Source of the DNA: Hyphomicrobium sp.
GTDB taxonomy: Bacteria > Pseudomonadota > Alphaproteobacteria > Rhizobiales > Hyphomicrobiaceae
Direction: 5' to 3'
Length of the DNA stretch: 39,094 bases
NCBI GenBank assembly: GCA_025458125.1
Contig: JALOTA010000019.1
Coordinates: forward strand, 1 to 39,094
This document shows, piece by piece, positions 26,609-34,155 of the stretch. Positions within the stretch are counted from its first letter, which is position 1. Each line of letters begins with the position of its first letter. The notes beneath the pieces are model-generated. The model did not search any database, was not told the DNA's origin, and worked only from the letters and a program-made list of their open reading frames with translations. The position numbers were made by a program, and so were the translations under genes.

Positions 26609-27823
26609 TCAATGTTGTCCCCAGATCTCCACGACTGCAGGTGTCCCCTCGAAGAGATTCTTCAGCCCTTTCGCGAGATCGAAACGTGAGCGGTACTTGG
26701 CCTGAATCTCCTTGATGGCCGAACGGCCGCCTTTGAACTCCAGCGGTCCGTAGGGGTTGCCCGGATCGATGCGTTCGCGCATCGTGAAGACTTCATCGGG
26801 TCCATTGAAGAACACCACGCGCACTTCCCGCAATGTGATCGCGCGATCCTTGGCGACCACTCTCAATTTCGTGAAGCCGCCCTCGTTCTTGCCCACGGTG
26901 ATCGTATCCTTGTCGAAGCCCGTGAACCCTGCCGTTTGAGCGCCGAGCAGCACCCATCCCGCATTGTACTTCTTGCCTTCGCCCGTCGGACCGAGCCAGC
27001 CATCCGCGTATTGGCCGGTCACTTCGATTCGCGCCTGGCCTTTGAAGTTCGGCTTGGAGCGATAGCTCATCTGGATTTCGCGAATGAACTTGTTGCCGTC
27101 CACTTCGAGCCAGTTGGTGCGACTGTTGGCGCGCACGTCGGCATCGACCGCCAGATCCGTCTCCGTGCCGTCCATGTAGACGACCTTGAGCGTATTGATG
27201 TGGACGTCATTGCCCAGAACGCGAAGCCGCAGACGGTCGAACTTTCCGATTTCACCGCCGACCTTGATAACATCGCGATCAATTCCGAAGCCGACATTCT
27301 GGTAGCCGAACATCACGTCGTTGCCGTCGGCGACGGGTCCGGGCTTTCCTGAGGACGGTTTTCCGTCGTCGGGTTTTGCGGAGATGTCTCCGGTCGCTGG
27401 TCCTTTCGGACGCTCGAGTTTGCCTCCCTCGCGGGTCTGAAGTCCGAGCACCTGAAGCGTCCCGCTACCGCTCGACGCCTTCCATGTCAGGTTCACCTTG
27501 TCGATGAACTTGTCGGCCGTGCCGGCTGCTATTTCACGGCTGCGCTCGCCCTTCTTCAGGTCGATCTGCCGGTCTTCATTGTGAACCGATCCGTCTGAGT
27601 AGACGATCTGAACGCGCTTGAGATCGATGAGTGTGTTGCCTCTGTTTTTAACGCGAATGCCGCGAAACGCACCGGGCGCTTTGCTGACATCGATCGTCGC
27701 GCTTCCGTCCTTGCTTGTGTCGAGGTTCTCAATCGCGACACCGACGAGATCCTGCGCTTGTGCAATACTGAAGACACCGGCGGCAACCAAGGCCAGCCCG
27801 GCCAAAAATAATCTGCGGAACAT
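26609..27823 (-). CDS. secreted protein with three tandem DUF2541-like repeats
   Basis: A 404-residue protein with a clear signal peptide (MFRRLFLAGLALVAAGVFSIAQA, cut before QDLVG) and a GGGGAGA site before ATG 27823. The mature part holds three related beta-rich units of about 100-110 residues. The first starts at LVGVAIENLD, the second at DVMFGYQNVGFGIDRDVIKV and the third at VLLGAQTAGFTGFDKDTITV. Each continues with a (K/R)LRVxxxxxxIxLxxVxVxYxDG pattern and ends in a strand with IREIQMSYRSK / IKEIQAKYRSR. Units 2 and 3 are closest. The pattern resembles DUF2541 (YaaI-like), normally single-copy. A linker rich in K, P, G and D lies between units 1 and 2. Function unknown; the localisation is periplasmic or extracellular. 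Confidence 0.8.
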   Translation of the reverse strand: MFRRLFLAGLALVAAGVFSIAQAQDLVGVAIENLDTSKDGSATIDVSKAPGAFRGIRVKNRGNTLIDLKRVQIVYSDGSVHNEDRQIDLKKGERSREIAAGTADKFIDKVNLTWKASSGSGTLQVLGLQTREGGKLERPKGPATGDISAKPDDGKPSSGKPGPVADGNDVMFGYQNVGFGIDRDVIKVGGEIGKFDRLRLRVLGNDVHINTLKVVYMDGTETDLAVDADVRANSRTNWLEVDGNKFIREIQMSYRSKPNFKGQARIEVTGQYADGWLGPTGEGKKYNAGWVLLGAQTAGFTGFDKDTITVGKNEGGFTKLRVVAKDRAITLREVRVVFFNGPDEVFTMRERIDPGNPYGPLEFKGGRSAIKEIQAKYRSRFDLAKGLKNLFEGTPAVVEIWGQH

Positions 27824-28062
27824 GATCGTCTCCCCTACCTGCTTCTTATGGAAGCCCCGTCCTCGATTGAGATCGACGGGCCAATCTGAAACCCGGAGGG
27901 AGCGGATGGCAAGGCGGCGGGTGCTTCCCGGCGCAATCGCGTGGAACAGTGGTGCGCCTTTCACACGCCATCAGAGGTTGCGTCTCTCGGCCGTTGTTGA
28001 AACTGTACGGAAAATGCTCATGATTTATTGGTCCGCAGGCTGAGAGAATGGCCGGAGCAGGA

Positions 28063-29454
28063 ATGACGAAACAGCACGCAACAGGAAGCCTTGAGCCCGC
28101 GCTGGCAGAATTGTCGGCGATCTGTCCGCAGCGTTGCGCGACGGCTGCAACGGTTTGCGATCAACACGCCGGGACGTTGACAGGTCTGTCCAGGCAACCG
28201 CCAGATGTCGTCGTCTTCCCCGAAACGATCGAGGAAGTTCAGGCAATCGTGCTTGTCGCCGCCCGGTACCGGCTGCCCTTGATCGCCTTCGGCGCCGGAA
28301 CATCCCTTGAAGGTCAAGTCAATGCGCCGTGTGGGGGCATATCCATCGACTTGTCGCGCATGGCCCGCATTGTTCGCGTCGGCGAAGGCGATCTGGATGT
28401 CACGGTCGAACCCGGTGTGACTTTGGACCAGTTGAATACCGCGCTCCGGGACACGGGGCTGTTCTTTCCGGTGGATCCGGGGGCCGGGACGGCCACGCTG
28501 GGCGGCATGGCATCCACGCGGGCATCTGGCACCACGACCGTTCGATACGGTGCGATGCGCGAGAATGTTCTTGCAATGAAGGTCGTGCTTGCCGACGGCA
28601 CGCTCATCGGCACGGGAACGCGGGCAAGAAAGTCGGCGGCGGGCTACGATCTGACGCGTCTGTTCGTCGGAGCTGAAGGTACCCTCGGAATCGTTGTCGA
28701 ATTGACGCTCCGGCTGCACCCGCGTCCGGAGGCCGTGATGGCAGGCATCGCAGCATTCCCTGCCATCGCCGCCGCGGCGAGTGCATCGGCCACCGCCGTG
28801 CAGACAGGTCTGACCATGCAGCGCATCGAGCTTCTCGATCCGGCCATGCTGCGGATCGTCAACCAGGTTTCGGGCACGAACCTCCCGGCGGACGGGCCGG
28901 TCTTGTTCGTCGAGGTGGCGGGATCGCCTGCGTGCGTGGCCGAACATATGGAAGGGTTCAAGGCGATCGCTGCGGATCTGGGCGGCACATGGCTGCGCGA
29001 CGAGACCAGCGAGAATGAACGCCGCGTCTTGTGGAAGGCCCGCCATGACGCCTTTTGGAGCATCCGCTCGGCGTTTCCCGGCCGGTCGTTCCTTGTGACG
29101 GACGTCTGCGTACCCGTGTCGCGGCTGGCCGAATGTCTGGACGAGACAGTCCAAGACCTGAAGCAGAACGGCCTGCTTGGCCCGATTGTCGGCCATGTCG
29201 GCGATGGCAACTTTCACACCGTCCTCGTCTACGACGCCGGCGCCGTGGACGAGCAGGAGCGGATCCAGGCCTACCTCGACCGGCTCGTCGCGCGCGCTTT
29301 GCGTATGGAAGGAACGTGTACGGGAGAACACGGAATCGGGCAGGGAAAGGCGCGGTATCTGGCTAAGGAAGCAGGGCCGGCCCTAGGTGTCATGCGGCAG
29401 ATCAAATCGGCGCTCGATCCGCTGGGCCTCATGAACCCCGGAAAGTTTGTCTGA
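28063..29454 (+). CDS. FAD-linked D-lactate / glycolate dehydrogenase
   Basis: A 463-residue flavoprotein of the FAD_binding_4 / GlcD-DLD family. It has FGAGTSLEGQVNAPCGGISID and VDPGAGTATLGGMASTRASG in the FAD domain, GRSFLVTDVCVPVSRL and GHVGDGNFHTVLV in the cap domain, and the C-terminal signature TCTGEHGIGQGK ... GLMNPGKFV. It oxidises a 2-hydroxy acid such as D-lactate or glycolate and passes electrons to cytochrome c or quinone; the exact substrate is open. ATG 28063 has a better ribosome-binding site (GGAGCAGGA) than ATG 28048, which would add five residues. No glcE/glcF partners are adjacent, which favours a single-subunit D-lactate dehydrogenase. Confidence 0.9.
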   Translation: MTKQHATGSLEPALAELSAICPQRCATAATVCDQHAGTLTGLSRQPPDVVVFPETIEEVQAIVLVAARYRLPLIAFGAGTSLEGQVNAPCGGISIDLSRMARIVRVGEGDLDVTVEPGVTLDQLNTALRDTGLFFPVDPGAGTATLGGMASTRASGTTTVRYGAMRENVLAMKVVLADGTLIGTGTRARKSAAGYDLTRLFVGAEGTLGIVVELTLRLHPRPEAVMAGIAAFPAIAAAASASATAVQTGLTMQRIELLDPAMLRIVNQVSGTNLPADGPVLFVEVAGSPACVAEHMEGFKAIAADLGGTWLRDETSENERRVLWKARHDAFWSIRSAFPGRSFLVTDVCVPVSRLAECLDETVQDLKQNGLLGPIVGHVGDGNFHTVLVYDAGAVDEQERIQAYLDRLVARALRMEGTCTGEHGIGQGKARYLAKEAGPALGVMRQIKSALDPLGLMNPGKFV

Positions 29455-29503
29455 ACAACCGTTCCCGGACATGCCCTGGCAAGCCGGTTTTTGCGGATAT
29501 GTC

Positions 29504-29539
29504 CCGAAATAATCCGAAAAAATCCGGATTTGATATCAA
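29504..29539. promoter_or_regulatory. tandem decamers and two palindromes upstream of the RTX gene
   Basis: CCG recurs exactly every 10 bp (29504, 29514, 29524) within the unit CCGAAAxAAT. The perfect palindromes AAATCCGGATTT (29520-29531) and TTGATATCAA (29530-29539) follow. The region is unusually AT-rich for this window and precedes a secreted protein, so it is a likely regulator-binding zone. Confidence 0.4.
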
Positions 29540-29623
29540 TTTTAAATACCGTCTCCACGGGATTGAAAACAGTTTTGACGAAACTCCCTTTCGAATTTGG
29601 CATAAATCGTGTGGGAGCGATCT

Positions 29624-32600
29624 GTGGCGACGATCTTGGGGACGACGGCGAACGATGTTTTGACCGGCACGACGGTGGCGGATCGTATCGAAGGTGGTGA
29701 CGGCAACGATCGCATCAATGGTGGTGCGGGTGACGACGACCTCTTCGGCGGCCTTGGCTCCGATACCCTGACGGGCGACGCGGGCAACGACCGCATCTTC
29801 GGCGAAGACGGCAACGACGGTGTCTTCGGCGGCGGCGGCAACGATTATATCGACGGCGGCACGGGCGACGACAACATCTTCGGAGACGGTGGCAACGACA
29901 CCATCCTCGGTGGCACCGGCAACGACCGTCTGTCCGGCGGCGACGGCGACGATATTTTCATCTGGCGCACCGGTGACGGCAACGACACGTTCAACGGCGG
30001 CCGAGGCAACGACCGGATCGAACTCGAACTGTCCTCCTCCGACATAACAACGGCTCTGCGCGCCGACCTCGCTGCCTACCAGCAGTGGGCAGCCGCACAG
30101 ACGGCGGCGGCCGGATCGCTGACAAACCTCTCCAACCAGACCACAGGCTCGACGTTCACGTTCGCCTCGCTCGGCCTCACCATATCCGTTCTGGAGGGAA
30201 TGGGTGTGAAGGTCGACGGACAAACCGTGTCGATCGACAATCTCATCAACTCCGCCCCCGGCGCGGCTGCCGAAGTGCAGTTCGTATCGGACGAGGACGT
30301 GGCCGTTCAGGGCTCCATCGACGCAAGCGACGCCGACGGCGACAGCCTTACATATACCGTGCAGACAGGCCCTTCGCGCGGTGGCCTCGTTCTGGATGCG
30401 GCCACAGGAGCATTTGTCTACACCCCGGCCGCCGACTGGAGTGGCGCCGATAGCTTCACCGTCCTTATCACCGATCCCAGCGGTGCAAGCGTAACCCAGA
30501 CCGTTCGCGTTGGTGTCGACGCCGTAGCCGATGCGCCGTCGCTCTCGAGCACGGACGCGGCAATCGTATTGGCAAAGCCTGTTACCGGCACAGAGGGAAG
30601 CGACGTGATCGTGGGCAACGTGACGCCTGCAATTGCCGTCGTTCCGCTCAACCTCGCTGCAGCCCTGCGCGATACCGATGGATCGGAAACCATCTCGATT
30701 TCCATCGCAGGTCTGCCGGAAGGCGCAACGCTTTCCGCCGGTGTCCGGCAACCGGACGGATCCTGGCTGCTCTCGGCCGCAGACCTCGACGAACTGAACC
30801 TGACCGCTCCGACAGGATCTGATCTGTCTCTGACGGTAACGGCAACCGCGACCGAGGCCAACGGATCGTCCACATCGACATCGTCCAATCTGCTGGTCAC
30901 CTTTGATCGGTCGGGTCTTGGCGACGATTTGATCGACGGTGGCGGAGGAAACGACATCATCGACGGCAAGTCGGGCAATGACCGGCTTTCCGGCGGCGCG
31001 GGTGATGACGTATTCATCCAGCGGGCCGGCGACGGCAAAGATACGATCACGGGCGGTGACGGCTTCGATACGGTTCGTCTAGAACTGACGTCGACCGATG
31101 TGACGCCAGCACTCTTGTCGGACATCGCCAACTACCGGGCCTGGGCCAACGCCGGCGCTTCCGGTCAGTTTGAGTTTGCAACTCTTGACCTGACGATGGA
31201 CACGATCGAAGAGCTTTCGATCACGGTCGATGGCCGATCGGTCAGCATCGCCGAACTTCTCAATGTCGCACCGTCGGCCGGCGCCTCGGCCGCGCTGACG
31301 ACAACGGAAGACACACCGGTACAGGGAACGGTCTCGGCAACTGACGCCAATGGCGATCAGCTGACGTTTGCGATCGTTGAAGGTCCTGGCAAGGGCGCGG
31401 TCAGTCTCGATGCGGCGACCGGCCGGTTCGTCTATACCCCGTCCACCAATGTGAGCGGCAACGACTCGTTTTCAGTTCGCGTCACAGACCAGTTCGGCGC
31501 AAGCATCGTCCAGACCCTCAGCGTCGATGTTGTTGCGCGCGCGGACACGCCCGCCCTCCAGGTGAGCAATTCCGCCGTGCAGGTCGCTCGAATTTCGACA
31601 CTGAGCGGCACGAGCAGTACAGAAACGATCCGCGGCGATCAATACGCTGCGATGGCCACGTTCGCCCTGGCAATTGGCGCCACACTGACAGATACGGACG
31701 GATCGGAATCGCTCCGCGTTCGCGTGGCGGGTGTTCCCGCCGGTGCAACCCTTTCGGCCGGCGCTCTGCAAAGCGACGGATCCTGGGTGCTGCAGGCGAG
31801 CGATCTCACTGGATTGTCCATGACCGCGCCGACAGCGCGCAACCTCTCCCTTCAGGTGTCAGCCATTGCGCAGGACGGATCGTCCACCGCGCAGACGACC
31901 GGGACGCTCCAGGTCACGTTCCAGCGTGGCGGCAGCATGAACGACACAATCATGGCGTCGATGGGTAGCGATACCTATGACGGCGGGCGCGGCACGGACA
32001 CGGTCAACTATTCCGCCATGGCGTCGGGCGTTAACGTGGACCTGGGCACCGGAACGGTATCCGGTCCGGCCAACCACAAGCTCATCGCGATCGAAAACAT
32101 CGTCGGCAGTTCCGGCGATGACGTGATCACTGGGAACGGCAGCGCCAACGTCATCAACGCAGGCGACGGCGACGATGTCATCAATGGCGGCGCCGGCAAC
32201 GATCAGGTGACCGGAGTGGCTGGTGACGACATTCTGATCGGAGGCGCCGGTAACGACCGGGTGAACGGCGGGGATGGCAACGACCTGCTCATCGACGGCT
32301 CCGGGAACGATACCTACGATGGTGGCACGGGATACGACGTCCTCGACTACTCGGAAGCGGCGAACGCCGTTGTTGTAAACAATGGGCGCGTCACGGGCAT
32401 GGGTAGCGACCGCTACTCGAATGTCGAAAAAGTCGTCGGTTCTTCTTTTGCTGATACTTTCTCTGGCGGCAGAAACGTCGACAACTTCGACGGAGGCTCT
32501 GGCAATGATTGGTTCCGCGGATTTGAAGGGTCCGACATTTTCACTGGCGGTGCCGGTTCCGATACCTTCGTGTGGAACGAGCGTGACGTGGTGTCGGGTC

Positions 32601-32836
32601 GGAAATCGCAGGGCTTGGATGTCATCACGGACTTCGGCCAGGGCGACCGTTTGGACATGAGTTCTTTTTCGGGCACTTTCGCCACCGATCCAAGTCTCGT
32701 CAAAGTTACCGACACGACCGCCGGATCCGTTGTCTCGATAAAGGTCGGCGGCGCGTACTACGACGTTGTGCTTCTGCAGAACGTCCACGGAGTTACAGCC
32801 AGTTCCCTTGCCGCCGACGGTCAGCTGATCGCGTGA
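29624..32836 (+). CDS. RTX calcium-binding protein with duplicated cadherin-like module, type I secretion substrate
   Basis: GTG 29624 is the chosen start (MATILGTTANDVLTGTT), with GGGAG 6-8 bp upstream; a GTG at 29609 has none. The 1070-residue protein has no N-terminal signal peptide. Layout: RTX nonapeptides GGxGxDxxx at about 20-130; a module at 100-428 made of an acidic RTX edge, an alpha/beta linker and a cadherin/VCBS-like beta domain (DADGDSLTYTV ... FVYTPAADWSGADSFTVLI); a second copy at 452-768; further RTX repeats at 770-975; and a C-terminal DTFVW ... LDVITDFGQGDRLDMSSF segment like T1SS target domains. It should fold on calcium outside the cell. No ABC exporter genes are nearby. 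An adhesin or matrix role is plausible; no enzymatic domain is seen. Confidence 0.9.
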   Translation: MATILGTTANDVLTGTTVADRIEGGDGNDRINGGAGDDDLFGGLGSDTLTGDAGNDRIFGEDGNDGVFGGGGNDYIDGGTGDDNIFGDGGNDTILGGTGNDRLSGGDGDDIFIWRTGDGNDTFNGGRGNDRIELELSSSDITTALRADLAAYQQWAAAQTAAAGSLTNLSNQTTGSTFTFASLGLTISVLEGMGVKVDGQTVSIDNLINSAPGAAAEVQFVSDEDVAVQGSIDASDADGDSLTYTVQTGPSRGGLVLDAATGAFVYTPAADWSGADSFTVLITDPSGASVTQTVRVGVDAVADAPSLSSTDAAIVLAKPVTGTEGSDVIVGNVTPAIAVVPLNLAAALRDTDGSETISISIAGLPEGATLSAGVRQPDGSWLLSAADLDELNLTAPTGSDLSLTVTATATEANGSSTSTSSNLLVTFDRSGLGDDLIDGGGGNDIIDGKSGNDRLSGGAGDDVFIQRAGDGKDTITGGDGFDTVRLELTSTDVTPALLSDIANYRAWANAGASGQFEFATLDLTMDTIEELSITVDGRSVSIAELLNVAPSAGASAALTTTEDTPVQGTVSATDANGDQLTFAIVEGPGKGAVSLDAATGRFVYTPSTNVSGNDSFSVRVTDQFGASIVQTLSVDVVARADTPALQVSNSAVQVARISTLSGTSSTETIRGDQYAAMATFALAIGATLTDTDGSESLRVRVAGVPAGATLSAGALQSDGSWVLQASDLTGLSMTAPTARNLSLQVSAIAQDGSSTAQTTGTLQVTFQRGGSMNDTIMASMGSDTYDGGRGTDTVNYSAMASGVNVDLGTGTVSGPANHKLIAIENIVGSSGDDVITGNGSANVINAGDGDDVINGGAGNDQVTGVAGDDILIGGAGNDRVNGGDGNDLLIDGSGNDTYDGGTGYDVLDYSEAANAVVVNNGRVTGMGSDRYSNVEKVVGSSFADTFSGGRNVDNFDGGSGNDWFRGFEGSDIFTGGAGSDTFVWNERDVVSGRKSQGLDVITDFGQGDRLDMSSFSGTFATDPSLVKVTDTTAGSVVSIKVGGAYYDVVLLQNVHGVTASSLAADGQLIA
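29921..31928 (+). repeat. internal duplication of an approximately 320-codon module in the RTX gene
   Basis: Copy 1 (about 29921-30908) and copy 2 (about 30977-31928) encode the same series. It runs from NDRLSGG-GDD-FI-R-GDG, through TALxxDxxxYxxWA and VDGxxVSIxxLxNxAP, to an edge-to-edge beta domain (ATGxFVYTPxxxxSGxDSF) and a DTDGSE ... GATLSAGxxQxDGSWxLxAxDL segment, and ends VTFxR. Protein similarity is clear but divergent, so this is an old duplication. Confidence 0.85.
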
Positions 32837-32933
32837 TTGCGACAGCTGTCCGTTCGGGGTGTGCAATTTCAAACATGACTCGCCGGACAAACCACCGACA
32901 GGCTGGTCCGGCAGAAGGACAATCGGAAAAAAC

Positions 32934-33803
32934 ATGAGCGGGAAGGCTAGCCTGATCGTCAACGGGGCCGGTGCCGTGGCCGCACTGATTGTCGTCGGCT
33001 GGATCGGCGCATCGTGGCTTGAGACCGATGAGCCCGAAATCTGCGAAGGCCGTTATCCGGTTGCGACGCGCTTCGATTTGGCATCCTCGTCCGGTGAGCC
33101 CGTCGCGCTCAGTGAACTCCAGGCCCGTCTGGGATCGAGCGAGTGGGGGCTCCTGGAGAATGCGAAAATTATCGGGCCTGATAAAGGTCAGGATCGTCCG
33201 CAACTGGCCGTTGCGCTGCGTGAAGGAACCGGGGCCGGCTACAAAGCCGGACAGGCCCGTGGCGGTGTTGGCTTCACATGGCTTCCGATGACCATGCAAG
33301 AGGCCGCCCCGAATGCCGCTTGCTTGAGCTACCGGGTCTATTTCCCGGCGAAATTCGATTTTGGCGACGGCGGCACCCTGCCTGGGCTCTCGATAGGAGC
33401 TTTATTTGATCCGCGGGGCGAGCCCGACTTGGGACAGGGAGCCGTGGTCCGCCCAGGTTGGAACAAGCGCGGCGATGCCGTCGTAAATGTGCAGTATGCG
33501 GCTGCGGACGGCTGGAAGAATCCGCCGGCCGTTGGAAGTGACGTTCGTTGGCCCGCCGGCCGCTGGGTGATGATCGAACAGGAAGTCATCTTGAACGACC
33601 CCGGTAAGAAGAACGGCGTCGTCCGGTTTTGGCTGGACGGCAAGTTTGCCGGCGAGAACAAGAAGCTTGGGCTGAGGGGCGACGCCGGGTTGGCAATGGC
33701 GGGCGTGCGAGCCGATGTTCATTATGGCTCCGTCCTGAGCCTCTCGGTTGCGCCTGTGGATACGCAGGTACGGCTCACGCCTTTCGTCGTCAGGTGGCAG
33801 TGA
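32934..33803 (+). CDS. membrane-anchored polysaccharide lyase family 14-like protein
   Basis: A 289-residue protein with one N-terminal hydrophobic segment (about 8-27, VNGAGAVAALIVVGWIGASW) acting as signal anchor. The rest is a beta-jelly-roll-like domain with the segment CLSYRVYFPAKFDFGDGGTLPGL, typical of PL14-type alginate/glucuronan lyase folds, then WMIxQEV-like WVMIEQEVILNDPGKKNGVV and RFWLDGK. PL14 enzymes cleave polyuronates by beta-elimination. Catalytic residues were not verified, so activity is inference. It starts about 100 bp after the RTX gene on the same strand, so the two may be cotranscribed; a joint role in matrix or capsule handling is speculative. ATG 32934 is chosen over the upstream GTG 32859. 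Confidence 0.7.
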   Translation: MSGKASLIVNGAGAVAALIVVGWIGASWLETDEPEICEGRYPVATRFDLASSSGEPVALSELQARLGSSEWGLLENAKIIGPDKGQDRPQLAVALREGTGAGYKAGQARGGVGFTWLPMTMQEAAPNAACLSYRVYFPAKFDFGDGGTLPGLSIGALFDPRGEPDLGQGAVVRPGWNKRGDAVVNVQYAAADGWKNPPAVGSDVRWPAGRWVMIEQEVILNDPGKKNGVVRFWLDGKFAGENKKLGLRGDAGLAMAGVRADVHYGSVLSLSVAPVDTQVRLTPFVVRWQ

Positions 33804-34060
33804 GCTGTAGAATTCTGCCGGTAGATGCGTCGCAGCCAGCAACGTTCTTAACGCCAGTTAAGCTCGCTGTTTTCTTTTCGAATAGGCGTTCAATTTACTG
33901 CCCAACCGGAGTCCGGCTAAAATATAGTAAACGAATGTCGGTGCCCAACCCTTGTTCGCAACTTCAAAAGACAATCAGGGGCATCCGGCAACTTACCTAT
34001 ATTTTACGAAACGAAAAAAAACCTGTTTCCGTTCTTGCGAAATGCGCGGGAAAGGTGTTC
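33804..34060. repeat. AT-rich gene-free stretch with a 10-bp inverted repeat and small hairpins
   Basis: No credible ORF. TAAAATATAG at 33918-33927 and its exact reverse complement CTATATTTTA at 33997-34006 lie 69 bp apart. A perfect AT-rich hairpin (CTTAAC, GCCA, GTTAAG; 33847-33862) is followed by TGTTTTCTTTTC and could weakly terminate the PL14-like gene. The base composition is markedly AT-rich compared with flanking genes. Confidence 0.55.
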
Positions 34061-34072
34061 TCTAATTTTACG

Positions 34073-34155
34073 CGTGGCGCCGTCCCCCCCCATCCCCCAA
34101 ATGGTGCCATGTTGTCGAGCCCGCGGTCTCCCCCCGACCGCGGGCTTCTTTATTT
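34073..34155 (+). ncRNA. candidate small RNA with C-rich hairpin loops
   Basis: No ORF fits. A -10-like TCTAAT (34061-34066, five of six bases) precedes it; TTGCGA at 34035-34040 is a possible -35 but 20 bp away. Hairpin 1 is a 7-bp stem (TGGCGCC 34075-34081 / GGTGCCA 34103-34109, one G-U pair) with a 21-nt loop dominated by C runs. Hairpin 2 is a perfect 11-bp stem (34118-34128 / 34136-34146) with loop TCCCCCC and a T-rich tail. C-rich loops pair with Shine-Dalgarno sequences in several alphaproteobacterial sRNAs. The upstream PL14-like gene ends 315 bp before, and the next gene runs the other way. Predicted length is about 80 nt. Confidence 0.5.
34118..34155 (+). terminator. Rho-independent terminator with C-rich loop
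   Basis: Perfect 11-bp stem AGCCCGCGGTC / GACCGCGGGCT, loop TCCCCCC, tail TCTTTATTT on the plus strand. On the minus strand the stem is followed by CGACAACATG, so it does not suit the convergent gene. Confidence 0.8.

Noticed and set aside
28018-29331. 437-codon minus-strand open frame opposite the dehydrogenase gene
   Set aside because: Antisense shadow with no recognisable motif.
29530-29539. TTGATATCAA as an FNR/FixK box
   Set aside because: The four-base spacer between TTGAT and ATCAA is missing.
29650-32560. short repeated DNA units that could suggest a CRISPR or satellite array
   Set aside because: They are in-frame RTX nonapeptide codons (GGxGxDxxx), varied in sequence and without spacers.
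33847-33862. TTAA-N6-TTAA as a CtrA box
   Set aside because: CtrA sites need N7 between the half-sites; the palindrome is better read as a small hairpin.
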